A stretch of DNA of 64,000 nt from Pseudaeromonas sharmana (GCF_042649925.1 NZ_JBHSAF010000015.1:248001-312000), one strand, 5' to 3'; shown: positions 51,435 to 60,229, counted from the first letter of the stretch. Numbers and translations are program-made. Notes: generated from the sequence alone by a model not told the origin.

Positions 51435-52916
51435 TTAGTCGAGATAGCGTTGGGTCAGGTGAGCACGGAAATGCGCCGGATTCAGTACTTCGCCGGTGGC
51501 TTGGCGCACCAGGGTATCGGTGTCGAAGCGGCTGGCCTGTTGCCAGATATTGCGTTGCAACCAACCGAAAACCGCCTCCAGGCCATCGCTTCGGGCCAGC
51601 AGTTGGTTGAAGTCGCCCAGTTCACGCTGCAGCGCGGCGGCAAACTGGGCCGCATACATGGCTCCCAGGGTGTAACTGGGGAAATAGCCGAAGCTGCCAT
51701 CGGTCCAGTGGATGTCCTGCAGGCAGCCGTCACGGTAGTTGCCGCGGGTATCGAGCCCCAGATACTGCTGCATGCGCTCGGCCCACAGATCCGGAATATC
51801 CTCGGCCTCGATGCTGCCCTCGATCAACTTCTGTTCTACCTCGTAGCGCAGCATGATGTGGGTCGGGTAGGTGACCTCGTCAGCGTCGACCCGGATGAAG
51901 CCGGGCTCCACCCGGGTATAGAGGCGGGCCAGATTCGCCGCCTCAAAGGCCGGCTGGGCTCCGAAGGCTCGCTGGATAAGTGGCAACAGTCGCTGCATGA
52001 AGGCCGGGTGCCGTGCCAGCTGCATCTCGAAAAACAGGCTCTGGCTTTCGTGGATGCCCATCGAACGCGCCTGACCAACCGGTAACGCCAGCGTGCTCGG
52101 TGGCAGCCCCTGCTCGTAGCGGGCATGGCCGGTCTCATGGATGATGCCCATCAGACTCTGGGTGAAGTCCGCTTCGTCGTAGCGGGTCGTGATGCGAACA
52201 TCGCTGGGCACGCCCCCACAGAAGGGGTGCACGCTGACATCCTGGCGGCCGCGCTGGAAGTCAAATTGCAGCATCGCCATGACGTCGCGGCCGAGCTCAG
52301 CCTGGCGCTCGATACTGAATGGGCCGACGGGCATCTGAATGTGCTGGTCGCGTTGTCGCTCGCACACCGCCTGAATCAGCGCGGGCAGCCAGCCTTGCAG
52401 ATCGCCAAACACCTGATCCAATTGCTGGCAGCGCATGCCTGGCTCATAGAGATCGAGCAGGCTGTCATATGGGCGTAACCCGGTGGCTGCGCCCCGGATG
52501 CGGGCCTCTTCGCGGCTCAGTGCCACCACTTCCCGGAAGTTGCCGAGGAAGCCCTGCCAGTCGTTGTTGCGTCGTTGCTCACGCCAGGCATGCTCGCAGC
52601 GTGACCCGGCCAGTGACTTGGCCTGAACCAGGTCGGCCGGCAGCACACTGGCCTGTTGCCATTGGCGGCGCATCTCGACGAGGCTTTGGCGCGCCTGGGC
52701 ATCGAGTTCCTGTTGTTCGGCCGCAGCCAGCCACTCAGACATCTCGGCTGCCGTCAGCCGTTCGTGTAGCAACCGTGACAGCTCGGCCAGTGCGGCAGCC
52801 CGAGCTTCGTTGCCGCCATCCGGCATCATGGTGGCCCTATCCCAGCCGCAGATGGCGCCGAGGTGGGCGAAGTGGTGCAGTTGGGTGAAGCGATCTACCA
52901 GTTGTGAGTAACTCAT
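51435..52916 (-). CDS. Metallocarboxypeptidase, M32 family (thermostable carboxypeptidase 1 type)
   Basis: 493 aa, usual for the family. Removes C-terminal amino acids from peptides in the cytoplasm. The zinc motif is GIIHETGHARYEQGL (HExxH with the Glu base), and the family motifs DVRITTRY (DxRxT), MGIHESQSLFFE (HES) and IRVDADEVTYPTHIMLRYE are all present. AAGGAATC stands before the ATG. It is probably the last gene of a run that starts with the TraB/GumN and smrA genes, though gaps of 43-55 bases leave this open. Confidence 0.94.
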   Translation of the reverse strand: MSYSQLVDRFTQLHHFAHLGAICGWDRATMMPDGGNEARAAALAELSRLLHERLTAAEMSEWLAAAEQQELDAQARQSLVEMRRQWQQASVLPADLVQAKSLAGSRCEHAWREQRRNNDWQGFLGNFREVVALSREEARIRGAATGLRPYDSLLDLYEPGMRCQQLDQVFGDLQGWLPALIQAVCERQRDQHIQMPVGPFSIERQAELGRDVMAMLQFDFQRGRQDVSVHPFCGGVPSDVRITTRYDEADFTQSLMGIIHETGHARYEQGLPPSTLALPVGQARSMGIHESQSLFFEMQLARHPAFMQRLLPLIQRAFGAQPAFEAANLARLYTRVEPGFIRVDADEVTYPTHIMLRYEVEQKLIEGSIEAEDIPDLWAERMQQYLGLDTRGNYRDGCLQDIHWTDGSFGYFPSYTLGAMYAAQFAAALQRELGDFNQLLARSDGLEAVFGWLQRNIWQQASRFDTDTLVRQATGEVLNPAHFRAHLTQRYLD

Positions 52917-52959
52917 CGTCGATTCCTTGTTGTTGTTTTATCGCTAGCTTGGTGGCTCG

Positions 52960-53577
52960 TCATGGCTGATGGCGCCAGATGCGCTCCCGCGTCTCGATTT
53001 TCTGCTGCTGCCCTTTGCGCAGGAGGACATACAGGGCGCTACTCCCCCCCTCTTCGTAGCGTGCGCTATGCAGTGCCAGCACGTCCGGCCACTGCTGTAA
53101 CCATTGGCTGACATAGCTCTTGAGCAATGCCGGTGGATTGGACTGCAACCCCTTGCCGTGGCGGATCAGCACAGTGCGGATTTCGCAGCGCTGGCATTCA
53201 CGCAAGAAGGCGACCAGCTGGGTCTTGGCCTGATGCAGGCGCTGTCCCTGCAGATCCAGAGTGGCCTGCAGCGCATATTCACCGAGCCGCAGTTTCCGGA
53301 ATACCCCTTCTTGTACGCCGGGGCGGCGGAAGCTGATCAGGTCATGGGGATCGAGCAGGGTGACCGCCTCCATGCTTAAAAAGTCCGGGTCCAGATCCGA
53401 TTCCTGCTCTGCAGCGGCGCGGCGGGCTTTTTTGGCTTCGGCATCGGTGCTGGGGCGGACGCCGGGAATGTGATCCTGCGTCAGTGGCCGCACGTCGCCC
53501 AGCTCGGCCTGAAATAGCGCCAGATCGTCAGCGTCGCGTGGCTCTGGTCGAGCCGCCAGCAGGTCTGCAAATGTCAT
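52960..53577 (-). CDS. smrA: Smr-domain DNA endonuclease SmrA (YdaL)
   Basis: 205 aa. The N-terminal half is charged and probably flexible (PDFLSMEAVTLLDPHDLISF marks the conserved SmrA linker). The C-terminal Smr domain has LQATLDLQGQRLHQAKTQLV, IRHGKGLQSNPPALLKSYVS and HSARYEEGGSSALYVLLRK, with the HGKG loop intact; LDLHG is LDLQG here. SmrA of E. coli nicks DNA in vitro, and Smr domains more widely act as RNA/DNA endonucleases. GAGGAGG stands before the ATG. Confidence 0.9.
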   Translation of the reverse strand: MTFADLLAARPEPRDADDLALFQAELGDVRPLTQDHIPGVRPSTDAEAKKARRAAAEQESDLDPDFLSMEAVTLLDPHDLISFRRPGVQEGVFRKLRLGEYALQATLDLQGQRLHQAKTQLVAFLRECQRCEIRTVLIRHGKGLQSNPPALLKSYVSQWLQQWPDVLALHSARYEEGGSSALYVLLRKGQQQKIETRERIWRHQP

Positions 53578-53632
53578 GATGGCCTCCTCAGGGGAACGGG
53601 CGCTTGCCGCTGACAGGCGACAGCGCAGGCGG

Positions 53633-54598
53633 TTATTCGTGAGCGTCGGTCAGCACCTCAAGCTGGTAGCCCTGTTGCCGCAGCAGATTAAGAATGCCGT
53701 CCGGCCCGTACAGGTGCAGGGCGCCGACGACCAGGAACTGATTGGCCTCCGGCATCGCCAGCAGCTTAGGTATCCAGTTGTGGTTGCGCTCTTTGAGCAG
53801 CCGGCGTTGCAGGTACTCTTGCAGGGCGGGGCTGGCTTGTTCATCGCTGAGCAACTTTTGCAGCACTGTGCCATTGCCATCCAGCCAGGCTTGCATCATG
53901 GCTGGCACTTCCTGGTGCATGGTCTGCATCTGGTCCAGGGTGGCGGTCAAAAAGTCCTGCTCCAGGGCGCTGAGGCCGGCCAGATAAGCAAACTGTTCCG
54001 GAACCCGCTCCAGTCCGCGGATCGGAACGCCCATGCGGTTCGCGGCACTGGCATAGTAGTGGTCGACTCCGAGGTCAGCCTGGTAGCCGGCTTTTTGTAA
54101 TGCCTGCTGGGTCAGGGTTATCGCCACGACCCAGGGCTGCAGTGGTTGCAATGTCGCCTCGGGCAGACCCAGCCGTTTGGCGGCAGTGACGGTTCTTTGG
54201 TACAGCGGTGGGGGCAGCACCTGCTTGAGGCTCTGGCCCGCGGGGAGCTGACTCATCTGTGCAATTTGTGCATTGTCTCCGGCGCTGATGTTGTTCAGAT
54301 CGGCCTCCAGAATCAAGACATCGGCCTTGCGCCAGGCGTCGTCGATCACCGCCGGCAGCGGATAGAACCGCTCCTCGCCGACATGAATCGAGCCGAGGAT
54401 CCACAGGTGGCGTCCATCTTTGCTGGCATGCCAGAAGCCGGGTTCAGCCAGTGCCAGTACCGGCAATAGCAGCAGCGACAAGACGCCAGCCTGCCAACGA
54501 TAACGTCGGGCTTTCTTCGCCGCAGAGGGCACCGTATGATCTGCCTCAGCAGAGTGAGCTGCGTCAGGCAGCGGTAAAGCCGGCAGTTCTGATTGCAA
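53633..54598 (-). CDS. TraB/GumN family protein (YbaP-like)
   Basis: 321 aa from the chosen start. Two GxxH motifs typical of the family are present: LWILGSIHVGEERFYPLP and VVGALHLYGPDGILNLLRQ. A hydrophobic segment (WQAGVLSLLLLPVLALA) suggests export or anchoring of the remaining domain. The start is uncertain: there is no ATG. TTG at 54598 has GGAGGA 7 bases upstream, GTG at 54616 has a weaker site, and GTG at 54532 would give a classical signal peptide. Members are thought to be metal-dependent proteases or lipoprotein-like envelope proteins; the function here is unknown. Confidence 0.8.
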   Translation of the reverse strand: MQSELPALPLPDAAHSAEADHTVPSAAKKARRYRWQAGVLSLLLLPVLALAEPGFWHASKDGRHLWILGSIHVGEERFYPLPAVIDDAWRKADVLILEADLNNISAGDNAQIAQMSQLPAGQSLKQVLPPPLYQRTVTAAKRLGLPEATLQPLQPWVVAITLTQQALQKAGYQADLGVDHYYASAANRMGVPIRGLERVPEQFAYLAGLSALEQDFLTATLDQMQTMHQEVPAMMQAWLDGNGTVLQKLLSDEQASPALQEYLQRRLLKERNHNWIPKLLAMPEANQFLVVGALHLYGPDGILNLLRQQGYQLEVLTDAHE

Positions 54599-54626
54599 TG
54601 TCGTTTCCTCCAACACTGGGAGTCCT

Positions 54627-54962
54627 ATGCCTCATTTACGTTTTCGTGGCATCGAGCGTGAAGCGCTGATGCAGTTGAGCGGTCCGCTGGTCGAACAGCT
54701 GTCTGCTCTGACCGGTGCACCGGTCGCTCATTTTACAATTGAACGGGTGCAGACCGAGTTTATTATCTCCGCTGAGGCGGTGGCGGGCTATCCCTTCGTT
54801 GAGCTGATGTGGTTTGACCGCGGCCAGGCAATACAGGATCAGGCGGCGCAGCTGATTACCGAACAGGTCAAGGCCCAGGTCGGTGCGGCTGTCGATGTCG
54901 CCGTCATCGTGTTGCCTCTGACGCGCAGCGCCTATTACGACAACGGCCACCACTACGGTTAA
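54627..54962 (+). CDS. DUF1904 family protein
   Basis: 111 aa, soluble, tautomerase-like fold expected for DUF1904. It begins MPHLRFRGIEREALMQLSGP and contains VELMWFDRGQAIQDQAAQLI and VAVIVLPLTRSAYYDNGHHY, the family's conserved ends. GGGAG stands 5 bases before the ATG. It diverges from the TraB/GumN gene, whose start is about 28 bases away, so their promoters overlap. The function is unknown. Confidence 0.8.
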   Translation: MPHLRFRGIEREALMQLSGPLVEQLSALTGAPVAHFTIERVQTEFIISAEAVAGYPFVELMWFDRGQAIQDQAAQLITEQVKAQVGAAVDVAVIVLPLTRSAYYDNGHHYG

Positions 54963-54974
54963 GCCGTGGATTAT

Positions 54975-55005
54975 GCCGATTATTAAATCTCGCTTAATAA
55001 TCGGC
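54975..55005. terminator. Bidirectional terminator between the DUF1904 and ybbO genes
   Basis: GCCGATTATTAA-ATCTCGC-TTAATAATCGGC, a 12-bp perfect stem 12 bases after the DUF1904 stop and between convergent genes. Confidence 0.7.
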
Positions 55006-55038
55006 GTGTGTTTATGGTCCCTTGGACGATGAATCCGC

Positions 55039-55875
55039 CTAGGTTGAGCCAGCGACCAGGGCATCTAACCAGCGCGTCGGCACCCAGCCGCGCAGGTGGT
55101 ACAACCATTTACTCGGTGTGGTGACAGGATAGCGCGTTCGTGCCCGCGGTGCTGTTAAGGCATGCAGCAGCGGCGGCATGCAGGCTTCCGGTGTCAGGGT
55201 AAAGCGGTTATTCGAGCGCTCGCTGCCCAGCCGAGTCAGCGTCTGATGATAGAGATCGCGGTGCCGGCTGCCTGTCAGATCGATTTGCTGCAGTGCCGCG
55301 AGGGCATTGGCACGAAACCGGCTCTCTATGGGGCCAGGTTCAAGCAACGCAACCTGCACACCCGTACCGCGCAGCTCGAGGCGCAAGGTGTCGGTGTAAC
55401 CCTCAATGGCAAATTTGCTGGCGTTATAAGCGCCGCGGAACTGCATGGCCACCAGGCCGAGTACCGAGCTGTTCTGGATGATGCGCCCTTCATTGGCCGC
55501 CAGCATCACCGGAAGCACGCGGCGCGTCAGCGTATGCCAGCCAAAAAAATTGCTCTCGAACTGGGCGCGCAAGGCCTCGGTCGGCAGATCTTCAAGGGCA
55601 CCCGGCTGGCCGTAGGCACCGTTGTTGAACAGGCCATACAAGCGGCCTCCGGTCAGTGTCAGCGTCGCATCCACGGCAGCATGAATACTGGCGTCATCAG
55701 CCAAATCGAGGCACAAGGCGGTCAGCCCCTGCGCTTGCAGGCGTGCGACATCCTCCGGCCTGCGTGCGCTGGCGATGACCTGAAAACCGGCGCGCTGCAA
55801 GAAGTGGGCGGCGTGGTAGCCGATGCCGGAAGAACAACCTGTGATGAGTACGGCTCTGGAAGGCGAGGTGGGCAT
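55039..55875 (-). CDS. ybbO: Short-chain dehydrogenase YbbO-like
   Basis: 278 aa. Classical SDR: cofactor motif LITGCSSGIGYHAA at the N-terminus, NNGAYGQPG (NNAG-type), catalytic Ser in NSSVLGLVAM and YNASKFAIEGYTDTL with the catalytic Tyr and Lys. An Arg pair after beta-2 (SARRPEDV) suggests NADP preference. It resembles E. coli YbbO, an aldehyde reductase candidate. The ATG at 55875 has AGGAG 7 bases upstream. Confidence 0.85.
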   Translation of the reverse strand: MPTSPSRAVLITGCSSGIGYHAAHFLQRAGFQVIASARRPEDVARLQAQGLTALCLDLADDASIHAAVDATLTLTGGRLYGLFNNGAYGQPGALEDLPTEALRAQFESNFFGWHTLTRRVLPVMLAANEGRIIQNSSVLGLVAMQFRGAYNASKFAIEGYTDTLRLELRGTGVQVALLEPGPIESRFRANALAALQQIDLTGSRHRDLYHQTLTRLGSERSNNRFTLTPEACMPPLLHALTAPRARTRYPVTTPSKWLYHLRGWVPTRWLDALVAGST

Positions 55876-55978
55876 GCCGGGCTCCTGAACGGGAAGGAGG
55901 GCCCAGTATAGCGCCGGCGGCACGGGTTGCGACAAGGGGCCGTATGAAAAGCCCGCCATTATCTGGCGGGCTGCGGGT

Positions 55979-57418
55979 TTACATCAGGCTTAATGGCATG
56001 ATGATGTGGAATTTCACATCGTGTTCCGAGGCGAAAATGTTCGGATACTCGGTCCAGCCCCCACTTTGCGTGATGTCATTGTTGTAGTCGGTGTAGTGCA
56101 GCTTGAAGATGGTGCCCTTGGTTTTGCCCTCCTGCACCGTGTAGATGACGTCGGCGTTGAGCGCCCATTCGGTGTCTGCGCCATTGCTGGCCTTGGTTCC
56201 GTCACCCTTCTCGATGCCCCAGCCGTAGGCGCCAGAGAAACCGACAGTCCAGCCTGCGGCACCGAGCAGATCATCCAGTGTCCGGGTCACGCCAGCGAAG
56301 AGGGCGGTTTCGTTGTTGGCATTCCAGTCGGAGCGGCTATCCCACCAGATTTCATTGGCGCCTTGCGAATTACCGTAACCTCGAGTCAAGCGGGGCAAGT
56401 AGTTGCCTTCACTGCCTTCGGCCTTGGTCATCAAACCTTCGACACGGAAAGCGTAGGGGCCATGGCTCCAGCCTGCCGTCAGGGCCTGTTGCCAAGCGGT
56501 GCCCTGATAGGTGTCGTCCTTGGAGTCGGAGGTGTAGAGCTGGTAGCTGGTGTTCAGTCCACCCAGTAAAGTGAAGGTGTGGGCCAGTTTGAAGTGGTAG
56601 CTGTCCATGTAGTCCTTGGCCTGGCCAAACGCTACGGTCGCCGCGGTGCCGTTGGCGAAGGTGTAGCGAGCCGCCATGGCATGCAGATAGTCGATGACCT
56701 TGCCTTCGGCAAAGGGACCGGCCCAGGCTTTGGCCTTGGAGAACTGTTGGGTTTGCTGGAACCAGGGTGCCTTGTATTCGTCTGCCCAGGCATAGGTCAG
56801 ATACAGGCTGCCAAAGGTACCTTCAAGCTGGGCTCCGCGGTAAGTACCCGGTTGATAGGACCAGTTCACCCCCATGACGCCGGGCACATAGATCTGGGTG
56901 TAGCCGCCCTTGGCGGTCATGTGTTCACCCAGCCGCGCCTTCAGGCTGGCATTGCTCAGGCTGACGCCGTTATCGGCTTCACCATCATCGCCAGGCTGGT
57001 AGTTTTCTCCCCACTTACGGGCGGCAAAGCTGAACTCGTTCTCCTGATTCACCGGATTGGCATCATCGATGGCCAGGTCATAGGCGCCAAAGCCTGCCAG
57101 ATCGATCCCGACCAGATTCCATGCATAACCGGAGTTGTAACTCAGCGCCATTTGGGTGGTGGCATGGCTGAGGTTCGACTCGTAGTCACCGCTTTGCGGA
57201 TCGCCCGGATTTTCCTTAGGGTTACCATCGATGCGCTGCCGGTTGCGCTGGAAGTAAAAGAGGCCGCCGTTGAGTTTGCCATCCTCATAGAACTGACTGG
57301 CCTTGGCGGCAAATTGCGGGCCGAGTTCATCGTTGGCATGAGCTGGTAGCGACAGCCCGACCACACTGGCTATGGCGCAGCCGAGCAGGCTGCGGCGAAC
57401 AAGCCGAATATCCTTCAT
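55979..57418 (-). CDS. chiP: OprD/chitoporin (ChiP)-type outer-membrane porin
   Basis: 479 aa, close to E. coli ChiP (468). The signal peptide MKDIRLVRRSLLGCAIASVV ends near LPAHA|NDEL. Beta-barrel segments match ChiP: LNGGLFYFQRNRQR, SYNSGYAWNLVGIDLAGFGA, SYQPGTYRGAQLEGTFGSLY, YQLYTSDSKDDTYQGTAWQQ, IWWDSRSDWNANNETALFAG and a C-terminus ending in an aromatic-rich strand. In ChiP the protein passes chito-oligosaccharides; the present substrate is inferred only from similarity. AGGAG lies before the ATG at 57418. Upstream are two palindromes and a CRP-like site. Confidence 0.78.
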   Translation of the reverse strand: MKDIRLVRRSLLGCAIASVVGLSLPAHANDELGPQFAAKASQFYEDGKLNGGLFYFQRNRQRIDGNPKENPGDPQSGDYESNLSHATTQMALSYNSGYAWNLVGIDLAGFGAYDLAIDDANPVNQENEFSFAARKWGENYQPGDDGEADNGVSLSNASLKARLGEHMTAKGGYTQIYVPGVMGVNWSYQPGTYRGAQLEGTFGSLYLTYAWADEYKAPWFQQTQQFSKAKAWAGPFAEGKVIDYLHAMAARYTFANGTAATVAFGQAKDYMDSYHFKLAHTFTLLGGLNTSYQLYTSDSKDDTYQGTAWQQALTAGWSHGPYAFRVEGLMTKAEGSEGNYLPRLTRGYGNSQGANEIWWDSRSDWNANNETALFAGVTRTLDDLLGAAGWTVGFSGAYGWGIEKGDGTKASNGADTEWALNADVIYTVQEGKTKGTIFKLHYTDYNNDITQSGGWTEYPNIFASEHDVKFHIIMPLSLM

Positions 57419-57586
57419 AACAATTGACTCCTGACTTTTGGACCGCGGAAGAGGCTTCCGCAACGGGATCTGTCGTGCAGATCCTCCTTGTTGATAACGC
57501 TTTCACCCTGTTGCGGTTCGAAAGGGGTCACACAGGGCTTAGTGGTCATGCTAATTTCGCGATGTAAAATATCAAGCAAAAAAAAG

Positions 57587-57599
57587 CGGTAAATTACCG
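57587..57599. promoter_or_regulatory. Operator-like palindrome 1 upstream of the porin gene
   Basis: CGGTAA-A-TTACCG, a 6-bp perfect inverted repeat, 169 bases before the porin start. It shares AGCGGTAA with the second site at 57630-57643. The cognate regulator is unknown. Confidence 0.5.
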
Positions 57600-57602
57600 T
57601 TA

Positions 57603-57618
57603 TTTGATCGCATTCAAA
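57603..57618. promoter_or_regulatory. CRP-like site upstream of the porin gene
   Basis: TTTGA-TCGCAT-TCAAA is a perfect inverted repeat with the CRP spacing TGTGA-N6-TCACA; two bases per half-site depart from consensus only at G2 and C4 equivalents. It sits between the two palindromes. Confidence 0.45.
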
Positions 57619-57629
57619 CAATCATTAAC

Positions 57630-57643
57630 GCTGTAATTACCGC
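57630..57643. promoter_or_regulatory. Operator-like palindrome 2 upstream of the porin gene
   Basis: GC-T-GTAATTAC-C-GC, a 14-base palindrome with one mismatched pair. On the minus strand it contains AGCGGTAATTAC, resembling site 1. Confidence 0.45.
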
Positions 57644-57679
57644 TATTCGAGCTTGTTGGTTTTCTTTGTGAATTAAGTG

Positions 57680-58312
57680 TCAGTCACGCAAGGTGAAGGA
57701 GGGTAATGACAAATGGCGGAAAATGGCCGTGACCCGTACCAGCAACACGCCGAGCATGCTGATTAACATGGCCGGGATATGAGCCAGGCCAAAATGGAGC
57801 GAGCTGGTGTAGAGAATGCCGCCGAAGATGCAGGCCGTGGCGTAGATCTCTTTTTGCAGCACCATGGGGACTTCCCGGGCCAGGACATCGCGGATCAGGC
57901 CGCCACCGGCACCAGTGATGACGCCCATGACGACGGCGACCATGCCTGAACTGCCGAACAACAGGGCTTTCTTGGCGCCGATGACGACGAACAGTGCCAA
58001 TCCAAAGGCGTCGGCCACGGGTAGCACATACCAAGGTAGGCGGCGTGGCACTCGGGCCAGCCACATGCCGAAGGCCGCGGTGCCCAGAATGACCCACAGA
58101 TAGGTGGTGTCCTGGATCCAGAAGATCGGGCTGGCGCCGATCAGCAGGTCGCGGATGGTGCCACCGCCAATGGCAGTGACGGCGGCCAGTACGATGACAC
58201 CGATGGCATCCATGCGCAGGCGGCCGGCGACCAGTACGCCGGAGAAGGCGAACACGGCGGTACCAAACAGGTCAAACAGATAGACAAGTTGATCAATCAA
58301 TGGGCTATTCAT
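57680..58312 (-). CDS. yadS: TRIC cation channel family protein YadS
   Basis: 210 aa, seven predicted transmembrane helices arranged as two similar halves: VTAIGGGTIRDLLIGASPIF in the first and ITGAGGGLIRDVLAREVPMV in the second, the doubled GGG-IRD motif of UPF0126/TRIC. Prokaryotic TRIC proteins are trimeric cation channels. It is close to btuF and mtnN, as in E. coli (mtnN-btuF-yadS). The start at 58312 lacks a strong ribosome-binding site. Confidence 0.87.
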   Translation of the reverse strand: MNSPLIDQLVYLFDLFGTAVFAFSGVLVAGRLRMDAIGVIVLAAVTAIGGGTIRDLLIGASPIFWIQDTTYLWVILGTAAFGMWLARVPRRLPWYVLPVADAFGLALFVVIGAKKALLFGSSGMVAVVMGVITGAGGGLIRDVLAREVPMVLQKEIYATACIFGGILYTSSLHFGLAHIPAMLISMLGVLLVRVTAIFRHLSLPSFTLRD

Positions 58313-58440
58313 CACTAACAAACGGTTAACCAGGCCAAGGTGGCGCAGATTGTAAGAAGCGGTGCGCATTCCGGCTAGCAGAAAATTGCTCCGCGCAGGC
58401 CGCAGAAGGAATAGGACTATCAGCGTTACTCAAGCGGAGC

Positions 58441-59280
58441 TTACTGTGTCTTGGCCGCACGCGCACCGTGAATGAGCCGGCACAGCTCCTCGACACCGTC
58501 CAGGGTTCTGGGGGTCAACCGTTGCAACCGATCCGGCTGCAGGGTCTGCAACTGCGCCCTGGCGACTGCCGGCAGCGTCGGCCAACGCTGCCAGAATTGC
58601 AGTGCGGACGCCTCCTGGGTGGTGATGATCAACTCCGGCGCCTGCACCAGCACTTGCTCCAAATCCACCTGGGGATAAGGCACCAGGCTGTCGGCAAACG
58701 GGTTCTCGCCCCCACACAACGCAATGGCATCCTGGATCCAGCCGCCCCGTGCGACCGTGGTCAGCGGTGGGTTCCACAGCTGGAAAAACACCCGCACCCT
58801 GGATTGGCTCTGCTGCTGCGCTTTCAGATGAGCCATGCGCTGCTCCAGGCGGCGAGCCAGGGCTTCGGCCTGTGGCTGATGTCCGGTGGCGGCACCCAGT
58901 TGGCGCAGATCGGAGGGTAAGTCGTCCAGCCGCGCCGAGTGCATCTCTAATACCGGAATCTGCCAGTGCTGCAGTTGAGCGCGGATCTCTTGCTGGTAGC
59001 CATCCCAGAGGATGACCAGGTCGGGCTCTAATGCCAGCAGGCGTTCCAGATTCAGACTCTGATAATTGGCGATGCGGGGTAGTCGTTTCACCTCGGGCGG
59101 CCAGTCGCTGGCATCGTCGACGGCAATGACCTGAGCCCCTGCACCGATGGCAAACAGCTGTTCGGTGATGTGCGGCGTCAGGCTGACAATGCGCTGTGGT
59201 GTGGCCAATACTGAGCCAGCCAGAGTGCACAACAGCAAAGATGACAGCCAATACCGCAACTTAGCGTGGCCAATGCACAT
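58441..59280 (-). CDS. btuF: Vitamin B12-binding protein BtuF
   Basis: 279 aa. Periplasmic binding protein delivering cobalamin to the BtuCD importer. A signal peptide (LRYWLSSLLLCTLAGSVLA) is followed by RIVSLTPHITEQLFAIGAG, LNLERLLALEPDLVILW, VRVFFQLWNPPLTTVARGGW and CGGENPFADSLVPYPQVDLE, which track E. coli BtuF. The start overlaps the end of the CbiB-like gene by 20 bases, indicating coupling in an mtnN-cbiB-btuF operon. BtuC and BtuD are not in the window. Confidence 0.88.
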   Translation of the reverse strand: MCIGHAKLRYWLSSLLLCTLAGSVLATPQRIVSLTPHITEQLFAIGAGAQVIAVDDASDWPPEVKRLPRIANYQSLNLERLLALEPDLVILWDGYQQEIRAQLQHWQIPVLEMHSARLDDLPSDLRQLGAATGHQPQAEALARRLEQRMAHLKAQQQSQSRVRVFFQLWNPPLTTVARGGWIQDAIALCGGENPFADSLVPYPQVDLEQVLVQAPELIITTQEASALQFWQRWPTLPAVARAQLQTLQPDRLQRLTPRTLDGVEELCRLIHGARAAKTQ

Positions 59281-60226
59281 ACAGATACAGTCCGCAGAAG
59301 AGGGCTGACAACAACCACCAGACCAGGCTGAGCCAGCGCAGACGGCCGAGCACCCGAACGGGGGTGGACAAATCCGGCTCCTGACAGCCACCCAGGGTGA
59401 CATAGCGCAGCTTGTGGCCATCGTAAAAACGGGGGCCACCGAGGCGGATATTCAGACCGCCGGCCACGGCGCCCAGCAGGGCACCTTGCCCTTGAGCAGG
59501 CCACTGGCGGGCACCCAGCAGTGCCTGCTGCACGGCACGTCCACCTCCGGCAAAGGCGCCTTGCAGCAGGACGCTCAGCCATGCCGGCATCCACACCATC
59601 AGGCTGTAGAGGCGGCCACTCATCTCGCCAAACAACCGGTTACGCGCCAGTTTGACGCTGAAGGCCTGATTCATCAGCTGTAACAGGCGCATGCACAGCG
59701 CCGCCTCGATCCCGGCCAGCAGATACCAGAACAGCACCGCAGCCCACTGGCCGCTCCAGCGCAAGATCAGTGTTTCACTGCAGGCTTTGCTTAATCCCAT
59801 CAGGCTGAGCTGCCGCGTTTCGCGCCGTACCATGGGGGCTAGCTGCAGTCGCGCCAATGGCAATTTGTCCTGATGCAGCAGGGGGCGTAATGCATTCAGC
59901 TGCTGGCCAAGTGGCTTGAGCTCCAGCAGCCAGACCAGCAACAGCAGATCGAACAACCCTTCTGAAAGCGACAGATTGCGCAGCGCCCAGCAGGCGGCCA
60001 GCGCCGGTATCAGCACCACCAGCGGTGTCAGCAAACCGGCCAGCCAGAGTTGAGTGCTGTGGTGTCCGGGGCGATTGACCTTGCGAGCCAGCTGTTCCAG
60101 CCATGGCAACAGGGCTGAAGGTCGAAAACCGGCGGGCAGTGGCAACAGAGTTTCGAGGACTACGGCCAGTACGGCAATCGGCAATGGGCTGGCCAGCAGT
60201 GTCCAAAACGCCTCGTCGTTCATCAT
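59261..60226 (-). CDS. CobD/CbiB-like membrane protein
   Basis: 321 aa, about five hydrophobic segments. The C-terminal part GALLGAVAGGLNIRLGGPRF then YDGHKLRYVTLGG corresponds to the conserved cobalamin-biosynthesis CbiB motifs. The N-terminal PHPV-type motif of authentic CbiB is not evident (PLPIAVLAVVLETLLPLPAG). CbiB attaches the aminopropanol arm to cobyric acid; this divergent form, found between mtnN and btuF in related bacteria, may have that or a salvage role. It starts 3 bases after the mtnN stop. No other cobalamin-synthesis gene is in the window. Confidence 0.75.
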   Translation of the reverse strand: MMNDEAFWTLLASPLPIAVLAVVLETLLPLPAGFRPSALLPWLEQLARKVNRPGHHSTQLWLAGLLTPLVVLIPALAACWALRNLSLSEGLFDLLLLVWLLELKPLGQQLNALRPLLHQDKLPLARLQLAPMVRRETRQLSLMGLSKACSETLILRWSGQWAAVLFWYLLAGIEAALCMRLLQLMNQAFSVKLARNRLFGEMSGRLYSLMVWMPAWLSVLLQGAFAGGGRAVQQALLGARQWPAQGQGALLGAVAGGLNIRLGGPRFYDGHKLRYVTLGGCQEPDLSTPVRVLGRLRWLSLVWWLLSALFCGLYLYVHWPR

Positions 60227-60229
60227 GGA

